From Flammeovirgaceae bacterium (GTDB lineage Bacteria; Bacteroidota; Bacteroidia; Cytophagales; Cyclobacteriaceae), in the NCBI GenBank assembly GCA_021298015.1, contig JAJTGY010000031.1, forward strand, positions 1 to 49,560: a stretch of 49,560 nucleotides of DNA, in the 5' to 3' direction. A program made the translations under genes and the position numbers. How positions within the stretch are numbered: position 1 is the stretch's first letter; each line of letters opens with the position of its first letter. Below are positions 34,823-43,454 of the stretch, in pieces. The notes beneath the pieces were generated by a model. The model searched no databases. It had not been told where the DNA came from and saw nothing but the letters and a program-made list of their open reading frames with translations.

Positions 34823-36115
34823 ATGAAGCATATCGTAATTGTCGGTAACGGAATCAGCGGGGTAACAGCCGCCCGGCATATTCGAAAACGCAGCCCGGCC
34901 CGTATCACCATCATCTCCTCTGAGACCAAGCATTTCTTTTCGCGCACGGCACTCATGTACATCTACATGGGGCATATGACGTTTGAACACACGAAGCCGT
35001 ATGACGATTCTTTTTGGAAAAAGAACCGGATTGATCTGGTGTTTGATCATGTGGTGCAGGTGGATCCGCATTCTCACCAGCTGATATTGAAGTCAGGCCA
35101 ATCGCTGCTTTACGACCAATTGATCCTGGCATCGGGTTCACGGCCAAATCAACTGGGCGTCTTGGGCGAAACACTTGACGGTGTACAAGGACTGTATTCG
35201 CTTGCCGATCTCCAGCGAATGGAAAAACATACCCGTGGCATTCAACGCGCAGTGGTGGTGGGTGGAGGATTGATTGGTGTGGAGATGGCGGAGATGCTGC
35301 GTTCGCGCAACATTGCCGTAACGTTTCTGGTACGCGAACCGGAGTTCTGGAGTAATGTGCTTCCGCTGCAGGAGGCCGCTTTGATCAGCCGGCATATTCG
35401 GAAGCATGACGTTGACTTGCGACTTTCGTCTGAATTGGGTCAGATCGTTGATGACGGACGCGGGCGCGTGAAAGCGGTGATCACCCGGTCTGGCGAACAA
35501 ATCGATTGTCAGTTTGTGGGGCTCACCGTTGGCGTGTCACCGAATATCAGCTTCCTGGCCGGTTCCGGAATTCAAACCGCACGAGGTGTTTTAGTGAACG
35601 AGTATTTGGAAACCAATTTTTCCGACATCTACGCCATTGGCGATTGTGCAGAACGCGTTCCCGTACTGCCGGGCCGCAGGGCGGTTGAGCAGGTATGGTA
35701 TACCGGGCGCATGATGGGAGAGGTGGTGGCTCAGACCCTTACCGGCATGCCGACCCCTTACCAACCCGGCCCGTGGTTCAACTCAGCTAAGTTCTTTGAT
35801 ATCGAGTATCAGACGTATGGACATGTACCCGCCCAACGTTCGCCCGGCTTGGCCGATTTTTACTGGGAACATCCGCGCGGAGAAAAGGGCGTGCACGTGG
35901 TTTGGGAGAAAGATACCCGCAGGTTTGTAGGTATTAACAGTTTGGGTATCCGCTTGCGGCATGATTGTTTTGATCGCTGGCTTCGCCAGGGTGTGTCGGT
36001 TGATTTTGTGATGGAGCATCTGCCCGAGGCCAATTTCAATCCTGAGTTTTCCGAGCGACACGAGCCTGCTATTGCTTCCGCCTTTCAATCGTACCTCTTA
36101 CCGACAGCCGTATGA
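34823..36115 (+). CDS. FAD-dependent pyridine nucleotide-disulfide oxidoreductase-like protein
   Basis: A 430-residue flavoprotein. FAD-binding GNGISGVTAARHI at the N-terminus, NAD-binding VVVGGGLIGVEMAEML in the middle, and the second FAD motif DIYAIGDCAE. No redox-active CxxC is seen, which suggests an NADH-dependent reductase of another electron carrier rather than a disulfide reductase. Start ATG 34823. The stop overlaps the next gene (iron-sulfur membrane protein) by ATGA, suggesting the two form an electron-transfer pair. Confidence 0.88.
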   Translation: MKHIVIVGNGISGVTAARHIRKRSPARITIISSETKHFFSRTALMYIYMGHMTFEHTKPYDDSFWKKNRIDLVFDHVVQVDPHSHQLILKSGQSLLYDQLILASGSRPNQLGVLGETLDGVQGLYSLADLQRMEKHTRGIQRAVVVGGGLIGVEMAEMLRSRNIAVTFLVREPEFWSNVLPLQEAALISRHIRKHDVDLRLSSELGQIVDDGRGRVKAVITRSGEQIDCQFVGLTVGVSPNISFLAGSGIQTARGVLVNEYLETNFSDIYAIGDCAERVPVLPGRRAVEQVWYTGRMMGEVVAQTLTGMPTPYQPGPWFNSAKFFDIEYQTYGHVPAQRSPGLADFYWEHPRGEKGVHVVWEKDTRRFVGINSLGIRLRHDCFDRWLRQGVSVDFVMEHLPEANFNPEFSERHEPAIASAFQSYLLPTAV

Positions 36116-37881
36116 AGTTTGTCAAGTGGATCGGGCTTTCCCTCTTTGTTGCCGGCTTCAGCTTTTTTAATTATTTCTTTTTTGCCTCAGACTACCGGCT
36201 CACGCCCGATGGTGTGAAAGCCCACCTGGATGATGCGCGTGCTGCGCTTTTTTTGAGCCAGTCGGGCGACCTGATTGATCGCACCGTAGCCTCTCAATTT
36301 GATTTTGTAGCCGAGTTAAAGTTGACCGCAGTCCGAGCAAACAAAAAGGTCGAACACGACTACGGCATTCAGGAGAGTGAGTTACAGAAGTTGCTGGAGG
36401 CCAGTGCTCCCGTTTTTTCAATCCACCGTGTGGATTCGTTGTGGCGCGACTCAACTCCTGAACATGAGTTTAAGCGTAAGGCTTTCCGCGACTATGGAAG
36501 TTGGCTGGATGGGCAACCGGTGACGATAGACCAGTTGACGTTGGTTGCCGATAACATACGCCAATATGCCGTCATTCCCACGTTTGGTTTTGATCGGTAT
36601 GCAACCAAAGATTTACTCTACTCGCTCACGAAAGCATCCAGCACCGGCCCGTTGCCGAAACAACCGCTCTTATTTCTTTTGCTTTCGGTCGGCCTCGCCC
36701 TGGTGGGTGCGCTGATGTTCATCTTTCCGAAACTGGCACGACCCCCGGGCATTCAAAACAATGGCATTTTTTTTCAGGCGATCAAAAACACCGGTTGGTT
36801 GGGCGTGTTACTGGGCTCCTGGCTTATCCTTTTTTATGTTGTCTTGTATTTCTATCCGGAGTACATGGTGAACTGGATTATACTGGTTGACCCGGTAAGC
36901 CGGTGGATCAGCGGCCATGAGGCGGGCCGTTTTTTCTTATATGGCTTTATTTATACGCTCTGCATTTTGGTGATGGGCGTGCGGTTCCTCATTCACTACC
37001 GGCATAGCTCGTATCATCTGTGGCGAACAGCCTCGGTTATGTTTTTTCAGACAGCCTTTGCCTTCCTTATTCCCGAAGTATTAGTACGACTAAACCAGCC
37101 GTACTTTGATTTCAAGAATATCTGGCCGCTTGATTACAGTTTTTTCTTTGACTACCGGCTTGACCAGCTCATGGCCAATGGGTCGCTCGGCCTCTTCATG
37201 CTGGTCTGGGGCATTGTACTGATTGTGGTGGCAGTACCTGTGCTGGTTTACCTTTTTGGCAAGCGCTGGTATTGCTCCTGGGTATGCGGTTGCGGAGGCC
37301 TTGCCGAGACGCTGGGCGATCCTTTCCGCCAATTGTCAAGCAAAAAAATTTCGGCCTGGCGTGTAGAGCGCTGGATGATCCATGCCGTGCTGGTCTTTGC
37401 CGTGGTGATGACCGGGGGTGTTTTGTACACGTATTTCACCGGTTCGTCTCAGGTGTTGTTCTTCAACAGTTATGACGTACGCGAGTGGTATGGAGCGCTG
37501 ATCGGGGCCGGCTTTGCCGGAGTGGTGGGCACGGGCTTTTACCCGTTAATGGGTAATCGTGTATGGTGTCGGTTCGGCTGCCCGCTGGCCGCGTACCTGG
37601 GGTTGGTGCAACGGTTTAAATCGCGGTTTCGCATCACCACCAATGGCGGCCAGTGCATTTCTTGCGGCAACTGTTCCACCTATTGTGAAATGGGCATCGA
37701 TGTTCGTTGGTACGCGCAGCGGGGACAGAACATTGTGCGCTCCTCCTGCGTGGGTTGTGGCGTTTGTTCATCGGTTTGCCCCCGTGGTGTTTTGAATTTA
37801 GAAGTACGCGATGAAGCGAACCGGTTCGGCCAGCCGGTATTGACCGGTAACAACGGAGTGATACAGGAGGGTGGAGCGTGA
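36112..37881 (+). CDS. Membrane-bound 4Fe-4S ferredoxin-type protein (NapH/NosR-like)
   Basis: A 589-residue protein. N-terminal helix, a soluble 150-residue domain, then about seven membrane helices. Two Cys-rich membrane-edge motifs, CSWVCGCGGLAE and WCRFGCPLAAYLG, resemble NapH/NosR proteins. The C-terminus has two 4Fe-4S motifs, CISCGNCSTYCEMGID and CVGCGVCSSVCPRG (the second without a trailing classical pairing). It probably moves electrons between the membrane pool and the upstream flavoprotein. Its stop overlaps the next gene's GTG start by 4 nt. Confidence 0.87.
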   Translation: MKFVKWIGLSLFVAGFSFFNYFFFASDYRLTPDGVKAHLDDARAALFLSQSGDLIDRTVASQFDFVAELKLTAVRANKKVEHDYGIQESELQKLLEASAPVFSIHRVDSLWRDSTPEHEFKRKAFRDYGSWLDGQPVTIDQLTLVADNIRQYAVIPTFGFDRYATKDLLYSLTKASSTGPLPKQPLLFLLLSVGLALVGALMFIFPKLARPPGIQNNGIFFQAIKNTGWLGVLLGSWLILFYVVLYFYPEYMVNWIILVDPVSRWISGHEAGRFFLYGFIYTLCILVMGVRFLIHYRHSSYHLWRTASVMFFQTAFAFLIPEVLVRLNQPYFDFKNIWPLDYSFFFDYRLDQLMANGSLGLFMLVWGIVLIVVAVPVLVYLFGKRWYCSWVCGCGGLAETLGDPFRQLSSKKISAWRVERWMIHAVLVFAVVMTGGVLYTYFTGSSQVLFFNSYDVREWYGALIGAGFAGVVGTGFYPLMGNRVWCRFGCPLAAYLGLVQRFKSRFRITTNGGQCISCGNCSTYCEMGIDVRWYAQRGQNIVRSSCVGCGVCSSVCPRGVLNLEVRDEANRFGQPVLTGNNGVIQEGGA

Positions 37882-38567
37882 AACCAGTCGTAGACGTCAT
37901 CATTCCGGCCTTTAACGAGGAAAATGGTGTAGGAGAAGTAGTGCGTGAAATCCCGCGCGCGTTTGTGCGCGAGATTATTGTTGTCAACAATGCCTCTACC
38001 GATAACACCGAAGTGATCGCCCGGGAGGCGGGAGCCACCGTTTTGCGCGAACCTGTGCCGGGCTATGGCCGAGCCTGTTTGCGGGGCATCGCTCATGTGC
38101 AGTTGGCAGAACCCCTACCCGAGATTATCGTCTTTCTGGATGCTGACCACTCCGACTTTCCGGAAGAGATTCCGAACGTGATTCAACCGATAATAGAAGG
38201 AAAGGCGGATTTGGTCATTGGTTCGCGCGCGATCGGCCAGCGCGAACGTGGCTCGATGACACCTCAGCAGGTTTTTGGTAATTGGCTCGCCACGCGGTTG
38301 CTTTCCATTCTCTATGGCGCGACCTTTACTGACCTCGGCCCGTTCCGGGCGATACGATTTAACAAATTGTTGGCGCTCAACATGCAGGACAAAACCTATG
38401 GCTGGACAGTGGAGATGCAGCTCAAGGCTGCCCGTGATGGGCTCCTGTACGTGGAGGTGCCCGTTCGTTACCGCAGGCGCATTGGCTTCTCCAAGATCTC
38501 GGGCACAGTTAAAGGAACGTTACTGGCCGGATACAAGATAATCGCTACCATTCTGAAATACCGTTGA
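37878..38567 (+). CDS. Glycosyltransferase family 2 (polyprenyl-phosphate sugar synthase-like)
   Basis: A 229-residue GT-A protein with a GTG start at 37878, preceded by a strong ribosome site GGAGG (37866-37870). Motifs: VDVIIPAFNEENG, VVNNASTDNT, and the metal-binding VFLDADHSD. There is no C-terminal membrane segment of note. Its size and sequence resemble dolichyl/polyprenyl-phosphate glucose or mannose synthases. Together with the membrane transferase at 40004 it could supply a lipid-linked sugar donor. Confidence 0.88.
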   Translation: MKPVVDVIIPAFNEENGVGEVVREIPRAFVREIIVVNNASTDNTEVIAREAGATVLREPVPGYGRACLRGIAHVQLAEPLPEIIVFLDADHSDFPEEIPNVIQPIIEGKADLVIGSRAIGQRERGSMTPQQVFGNWLATRLLSILYGATFTDLGPFRAIRFNKLLALNMQDKTYGWTVEMQLKAARDGLLYVEVPVRYRRRIGFSKISGTVKGTLLAGYKIIATILKYR

Positions 38568-38568
38568 T

Positions 38569-40011
38569 ATGTGGTCGGGGGTGATCATTGGGGTGTATAT
38601 GGTGTCGTTGCTTTTTCTGTTTCTGTTCAGTCTGGGCCAGTTGCATCTGGCCTGGATCTACAGTCGGAAAAAAAAGAGGTTTGCCCCGGTGTCGGCACCG
38701 ACTGGTTTCGAACCGGTGGTAACCATTCAACTGCCGGTTTACAACGAGCGGTACGTGGTGGCCCGTTTGCTGAACGCGGTTTGTGCGCTCGACTACCCGC
38801 GCGAGAAATTGGAAATTCAAATTCTCGATGATTCCACGGATGACACCACTGCGATCATTCTGGAGCTGCTTCAGCATCTGCGGGCCAAGCAGCTTGATAT
38901 TAAGTTGCTCCACCGCGAAACGCGCACCGGATACAAAGCCGGAGCACTGGATGTCGGGTTTCAATCGGCTCGCGGTGAATTCATTGCCATCTTCGATGCT
39001 GATTTCGTGCCTGATCCCGGTTTTTTGAAATCTACGCTGCCGTACTTTCAGCATCCACGCGTGGGTGTGGTTCAAACCCGGTGGGATCACCTCAATCGCA
39101 ACCAGTCGTGGCTTACCCGTTTGCAGGCGTTTGGCCTCGATGCTCATTTCACCATTGAACAAAGCGCCCGGCAGGCAGCCGGCAGCTTCATTAATTTTAA
39201 TGGCACCTGCGGCATCTGGCGGAAACCCTGTATTGCCGATGCCGGAGGGTGGCAATCCGACACGCTTACCGAAGATCTTGACCTTAGTTATAGGGCCCAG
39301 CTGCGGGGCTGGCAATTTGAGTACCTCGATTCCGTGAAGACGCCCGGTGAGTTACCCGTAGAGATGCCGGCCATCAAGTCACAACAGTATCGCTGGAACA
39401 AAGGTGGAGCTGAAACGGCCCGGAAAATGCTGGCGAAAGTATGGGCAGCGGGACTTCCCTTTGTGAAGAAGTGGCATGCCACATTTCACCTGCTCAACAG
39501 TACGTTGTTCTTTTTTCTTCTGTTGGCCGCACTGCTCAGTGTGCCGGTGTTATTCATCAAAGCGACCAACCCCTGGCTGCGCCCGCTGTTTCATTTGGGC
39601 AGTATTTTTTTAATCGGGTTCTTTTCGATCGCGTGGTTCTATTGGCTGTCCACGCGACAGCATCCGTTACAATTTTTTAGGTTGTTCCCCGGCTTCCTCA
39701 TCATGTCCATGGGGTTGGCGCTGCACAATGCGTTGGCCGTTGTCGAAGGATGGGTTGGCCGTCAAACTCCGTTCGTGCGAACGCCTAAGTGGGGCCAGGC
39801 CGAAACCACGAAACCGATCACGTCCAAGGGAGGAAAGATTCGTGTAACACCGCTTACACTGCTGGAGGGCGCTCTCGCGATTTATTTTGTCTGGGGCGTT
39901 GTTCTTGGTTTTCAGCTGCGGGACTGGGGTCTCCTGTTCTTTCATGTGATGCTGGCACTCGGTTTTGGTTTTGTGTTTTTCCTTTCGCTGAAGCCTGTTC
40001 GCTATGCCTGA
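38569..40011 (+). CDS. Processive-type membrane glycosyltransferase family 2
   Basis: A 480-residue protein with an N-terminal helix, a GT2 catalytic domain and four C-terminal membrane helices. The D, DxD, TED and QxxRW series is complete: ILDDSTDDT, FDADFVPDP, TEDLDLSYR and QQYRWNKGG. This is the cellulose synthase/glucomannan synthase-like architecture. The product is unknown; mannan or glucan are both possible. It starts 1 nt after the previous gene and overlaps the next by 8 nt. Confidence 0.9.
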   Translation: MWSGVIIGVYMVSLLFLFLFSLGQLHLAWIYSRKKKRFAPVSAPTGFEPVVTIQLPVYNERYVVARLLNAVCALDYPREKLEIQILDDSTDDTTAIILELLQHLRAKQLDIKLLHRETRTGYKAGALDVGFQSARGEFIAIFDADFVPDPGFLKSTLPYFQHPRVGVVQTRWDHLNRNQSWLTRLQAFGLDAHFTIEQSARQAAGSFINFNGTCGIWRKPCIADAGGWQSDTLTEDLDLSYRAQLRGWQFEYLDSVKTPGELPVEMPAIKSQQYRWNKGGAETARKMLAKVWAAGLPFVKKWHATFHLLNSTLFFFLLLAALLSVPVLFIKATNPWLRPLFHLGSIFLIGFFSIAWFYWLSTRQHPLQFFRLFPGFLIMSMGLALHNALAVVEGWVGRQTPFVRTPKWGQAETTKPITSKGGKIRVTPLTLLEGALAIYFVWGVVLGFQLRDWGLLFFHVMLALGFGFVFFLSLKPVRYA

Positions 40012-41320
40012 GTTACGCATTTCCCGGCTAGCCATTCTCCTGATTTTCGTCTGCCTGGTTGTGTGCATTCAATATGGAATGTCGCGCGAGCAGAGCATGT
40101 TATTGACCACGGCTTATGTTGTTCTGTTCGCGCTGTATGTTTGGATCGTTCGGTCAGCAACTCCAACCGAAGGGCGTTTTTGGATAACCGGAGCGTTGCT
40201 GGCACGCATTGCTCTGCTGGCGGCTGTTCCCAATTTATCCGAGGACGTCTATCGCTACATCTGGGATGGTCGCGTGTGGCAAAGTGGCGGAAATGCCTTT
40301 GCTTTGGTGCCAGCCGATGCCAAGCAATTGAACATCCCCGGCTTAGACGAGGCGCTATTCAACCAGCTCAATAGCCCCGAGTACTTTTCGGTGTACCCAC
40401 CCGTTTCTCAATTCTTGTTTTGGCTGATCACCTGCCTGTCACCCGATTCGGTTATGGGGAGTATTATCGTTTTGCGTCTGCTGGTGATTGCCGTTGAAGC
40501 GGGGACCATCGTCTTGCTGATTCGTTTACTGAACGGGAGCGGCCGGCCGGCCACATCGGCACTCTGGTATGCGTTGAATCCGCTCGTCATTCTTGAGCTA
40601 TCGGGCAATGTGCATCTTGAGGCGTTCATGATCTTCTTTATGCTTCTGGCTATTTATCTTCTTTTCAAAAGGCGAACAGCATGGAGTGCAGTCGCGTGGG
40701 TTGCCTCGATAGGGATTAAGTTGATGCCGATCCTGTTGTTACCGGCATTGATTTCACTCGTTGGCCGTTGGCGGTCGATTCGCCTGTATGCACTGGTGGC
40801 GGCCGGGTTGTGTTTGTTGTGTATTCCGGTGTTTGGGTCAGATGGGGGCATGGCGAAAGGCGTGGGGTTGTTCATTCAAAAATTTGAGTTCAATGCGAGC
40901 ATCTATTATCTCGTGCGGGAATTTGGCTGGTGGAAGTACGGATACAACACGATTGCCGAAACCGGATGGAAGTTGACACTCGTTGCCGGCCTTTTGATTT
41001 TGTTCTACAGTTTTCTTCCCTACGCGCGTGTGGGTAACCTGATCGAACGATTGGCAGGGCGCGGGATGAACGTCTTGTTCATTTTTTTTCTGTTTGCCAC
41101 CACCGTGCACCCGTGGTACTCGACCACACTCCTGGCATTGTGCACACTTACCGTCTTGAGGTATCCTGTGGCGTGGTCAGCCGTTATTTTTCTAACCTAC
41201 ACAGGTTATTCCACAGCAGGCTATGTAGAACAACCTGCGCTTGTGCTGTTGGAGTATGGTGTGGTGATCGGGTATGTTTTGTTTGAGGCTATGATTAGGC
41301 CAAGACTTCCCCACCTTTGA
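40004..41320 (+). CDS. Polytopic membrane glycosyltransferase (mannosyltransferase-like, GT-C)
   Basis: A 438-residue protein with about 11-12 membrane helices. The first periplasmic loop carries LSEDVYRYIWDGRVW, a GT-C type acidic catalytic motif typical of polyprenyl-phosphate mannose-dependent transferases. FSVYPPVSQF follows. The last 10 codons (AMIRPRLPHL) differ from the ending of the duplicated 3' copy at 47326-47490 (GTVREAKPKSEFYE), so the original C-terminus may have been replaced when the accessory region formed. Last gene of the redox-GT operon. Confidence 0.82.
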   Translation: MPELRISRLAILLIFVCLVVCIQYGMSREQSMLLTTAYVVLFALYVWIVRSATPTEGRFWITGALLARIALLAAVPNLSEDVYRYIWDGRVWQSGGNAFALVPADAKQLNIPGLDEALFNQLNSPEYFSVYPPVSQFLFWLITCLSPDSVMGSIIVLRLLVIAVEAGTIVLLIRLLNGSGRPATSALWYALNPLVILELSGNVHLEAFMIFFMLLAIYLLFKRRTAWSAVAWVASIGIKLMPILLLPALISLVGRWRSIRLYALVAAGLCLLCIPVFGSDGGMAKGVGLFIQKFEFNASIYYLVREFGWWKYGYNTIAETGWKLTLVAGLLILFYSFLPYARVGNLIERLAGRGMNVLFIFFLFATTVHPWYSTTLLALCTLTVLRYPVAWSAVIFLTYTGYSTAGYVEQPALVLLEYGVVIGYVLFEAMIRPRLPHL

Positions 41321-41334
41321 GCAACACTTAGCGT

Positions 41335-41418
41335 GACCGTTGTATTAAAACTCCAACAATTGTGTGCGGTGAGGCGGGTTAATGTGAAGAAGTTTATGTC
41401 AAAAACTCCGGTTGGTGG
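41335..41418 (-). other. Relic segment similar to DNA downstream of the barrel gene at 44599
   Basis: Positions about 41365-41430 align with about 44545-44610 (shared GAGGCGGGTT, then a similar TGAA..TCAAAA-type run). In the latter it is the 5' part of a truncated lipoprotein copy. Here it is cut off toward the glycosyltransferase end. It suggests a fifth, almost deleted unit of the array. No coding function. Confidence 0.45.
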
Positions 41419-42143
41419 TCATGGTCTATCGGAGTTCTTTTTTCTTGAATTGGAAAAGCGGTAACCCGCGGTTAAAAACCAATACGAAGTCAAAGTATCA
41501 AAGTCGTAGAAGGTTCCAAAAAACTCAATTGGCCGCGTTCGTGAGTGAATCCCTCCCGACTGAAACCGCAAACCCAACGAGAATCTATTCTTGACAATAT
41601 CAGCACCAACGGTTGGAGTGATAACCAGCGGGCGTAGGGTGTTCCTGAGGTTTGCAGCAACCTCCTGTGCCCCAGCACAATTAGTGCATTGCAAATAGTA
41701 GTCATCCTCTGCGGCAATTGGTACGTTAACACTTAAACCTGCGCTCCATTCAATGCTCAATTTCTGGCTTTTAAACTTCACCAACAGGGGAAACTCGATA
41801 TTGCGGTAGACCCGGCTGGCCAGTTGATAGCGAATTGGGTTTCTGACCGTATTATTAAATGTTTCCACGGACAGTCCATCCTGAAAGTAATTAAGCCCCG
41901 ATTGAAATGATAAACGATTGGTCAATTTGGTGGATAAGGTGACACTCAAAATCAAATACGTTTTGCCGGGGGGGGGCCTACATTAACCGTAATACTGTCG
42001 CAAACGGCAACGCCCGAACTTTGACTTTTTTGATAGAACCCGAATGAAAGTCCCCACTCAACGCGTTGCCCAAGCGAGGGCAAAGCCGACTCTAAAACAA
42101 GAAGAATGATGAATTGGGCTTTTAGTAGAGTGAGGACTTTCAT
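41419..42143 (-). pseudogene. Outer-membrane beta-barrel protein, unit 4, frame broken at a C9 tract
   Basis: The first part (42143 to about 41970) encodes signal peptide MKVLTLLKAQFIILLVLESA and a mature start RVEWGLSFGFYQKSQ, then CDSITVNVGPPP. The rest (from about 41967 to 41419) is in another frame: LILSVTLSTKLTNRLSFQSGLNYF ... CTNCAG ... WFLTAGYRFSNSRKKNS. The break is at a run of nine G (41968-41976; C9 in coding sense). Ten or seven C would join both parts into about 240 codons, the length of the intact sister genes. It is the last barrel of the array. Confidence 0.8.
41968..41976 (-). repeat. Homopolymer C9 (coding sense) that breaks barrel unit 4
   Basis: Nine G on the plus strand. 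Changing the length by +1 or -2 restores the reading frame. Candidate slipped-strand phase-variation site; a base-calling undercount cannot be excluded. Confidence 0.6.
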
Positions 42144-42160
42144 GGTGAATCTTTTACGCC

Positions 42161-42289
42161 CTAATTTCGCTGGTGAACGAAAAATGACATTCTTTGTCCG
42201 GGTGCGTATTCTGTTCCTTCGCCATCCGTGTTATCACAGTAACTAACGAAGTGTTCGGCCAAGTCATAGTCTTCATTGAGTTTTGTCAC
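42161..42289 (-). pseudogene. Lipoprotein C-terminal remnant of about 42 codons
   Basis: The reading frame VTKLNEDYDLAEHFVSYCDN then TDGEGTEYAPGQRMSFFVHQRN and stop lines up with the very end of the full lipoprotein (FTITTEDDLLGEAVVEYCDK ... YSTGKIYFNVKER). Upstream in frame is a stop and no proper start, so only the last part of the domain is left. It lies between barrel genes at 42332 and 41419, keeping the alternating order. Confidence 0.75.
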
Positions 42290-42331
42290 GCTTCATGATA
42301 GTATGGAGCACGAATGTGGATGATGAGAAAT

Positions 42332-43057
42332 TCATGGGTTGGCGTGACGATTTTTTTTTCCATGCAGGCTAAAAAAATGATAGTTCAATGAAAATGTTGA
42401 GTATCTGCAATCCACATTGAATTCATGTATTGAGTTGTTAAAAGTGATTTTCTGTGTCAAACTGTTTGAAAAAAGCTGTTGAATTCTGAAATCCAACGAC
42501 ACGCGCTTGTACTTCACACCAAGTCCATAACTGCCAAAAATCACGAAGTTTCGATAGGCGTCATCAATCTGATTAACAATTTCGGCTACTCCGGGGTGTT
42601 TATTGCCAAAAGAAACGTCTACACTTTCGCTGGGCCGGAACTTTGTGTTGATCTGTAGGCTTGGACCAGCGAAAATGTAAAGATCGATTTTTTTATATGT
42701 AACCAGCCTCAACCTTGGCAAGATGACGAGTTCGAACGTGTTGGTAGCCAGTGAAGCACCTTTCTTAACAGGACAAAAAGTACATTGCTCAGCTTGATTG
42801 AATACTAAAAACCCTAAGAACTGCTGCCTATACAGCAGGGAGTTTCGTAAAGACAGATGTTTCGAGAATGAGATTTCATAAAAGAACCCCAGAAAAGCCT
42901 CACGGTTTGGAGTTGTCGGATCATGTATTACGACAACATCACCCGCCACAGCTCCACCGGTTATTTTAGGAGCATAAACTCCGACACTTGGACCAAATGA
43001 TTGCTTTTGCCCTATTAGTGTACTTGGTAGAGCGAGGGAAAAAGCAGATAAAAGCAT
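42332..43057 (-). CDS. Outer-membrane beta-barrel protein, unit 3 (intact)
   Basis: A 241-residue secreted protein with signal peptide MLLSAFSLALPSTLIGQ (start ATG 43057; an in-frame ATG at 43105 would add 16 residues and overlap the upstream gene). Mature features shared with the barrel at 44599: SFGPSVGVYAPKITGGAVAGDV, AEQCTFCPVKKG, and SFGNKHPGVAEIVNQI. Predicted amphipathic strands suggest a small barrel of about eight strands. Function unknown. The start codon and the G-run ahead of it are inside a perfect 12-bp hairpin (43054-43080). Confidence 0.75.
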   Translation of the reverse strand: MLLSAFSLALPSTLIGQKQSFGPSVGVYAPKITGGAVAGDVVVIHDPTTPNREAFLGFFYEISFSKHLSLRNSLLYRQQFLGFLVFNQAEQCTFCPVKKGASLATNTFELVILPRLRLVTYKKIDLYIFAGPSLQINTKFRPSESVDVSFGNKHPGVAEIVNQIDDAYRNFVIFGSYGLGVKYKRVSLDFRIQQLFSNSLTQKITFNNSIHEFNVDCRYSTFSLNYHFFSLHGKKNRHANP

Positions 43058-43080
43058 AAGCCCCCTAAGGGGGCTTATGC
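43054..43080 (-). promoter_or_regulatory. Perfect 12-bp hairpin covering the start of barrel unit 3
   Basis: GCATAAGCCCCC pairs exactly with GGGGGCTTATGC around a 3-nt loop. On the minus strand the G-run would be the ribosome-binding region and the ATG (43057-43055) closes the stem, so translation could be masked. There is no T-run, arguing against a plain terminator. If translation starts at 43105 instead, the hairpin lies in the signal peptide codons. Confidence 0.6.
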
Positions 43081-43088
43081 CGGGTGTT

Positions 43089-43454
43089 TTAGCGTTCTTT
43101 AACATTGAAATTGACCCTTCCCGTGCTGTATTCATAACCTTCGTTGTTAGCCTTGTCACAATATGCAACAATTGATTCTCCCAACAAATCATCGCCATCG
43201 GTGATGGTGAAAGACAACTGACTTGTCACCGTGCTACTCGTTCCACCGCTATTATCGAATTTCGAACTGAAACTCGTGCTGTAGGTAGTTGTGGTTCCTG
43301 GATCTTTTTCAACCCAGAAATAATGCATCGCATTGCCATAAACCGATTTGTCCCACGTTACAATTTCGGTATTTATCGACTTCCATGCAGGTTTACAAGA
43401 AAAAACCAAGTTTAATTTGAAGACTTCATTTTTTGGGGCTAATGTGATAAGCAA
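43089..43454 (-). CDS. Orphan lipoprotein C-terminal domain (5'-truncated copy)
   Basis: The frame encodes about 121 residues. From FSCKPAWKSINTEIVTWDK onward it matches the C-terminus of the full lipoprotein at 45337 closely (NAMHYFWVEKDPG, DDLLGESIVAYCDKANNEGYEYSTG, FNVKER at the very end). No signal peptide or lipobox is present, and its first codons overlap the end of the upstream barrel gene. It may be a silent cassette or a decayed copy. A start at 43454 is only formal. Confidence 0.65.
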   Translation of the reverse strand: MLITLAPKNEVFKLNLVFSCKPAWKSINTEIVTWDKSVYGNAMHYFWVEKDPGTTTTYSTSFSSKFDNSGGTSSTVTSQLSFTITDGDDLLGESIVAYCDKANNEGYEYSTGRVNFNVKER

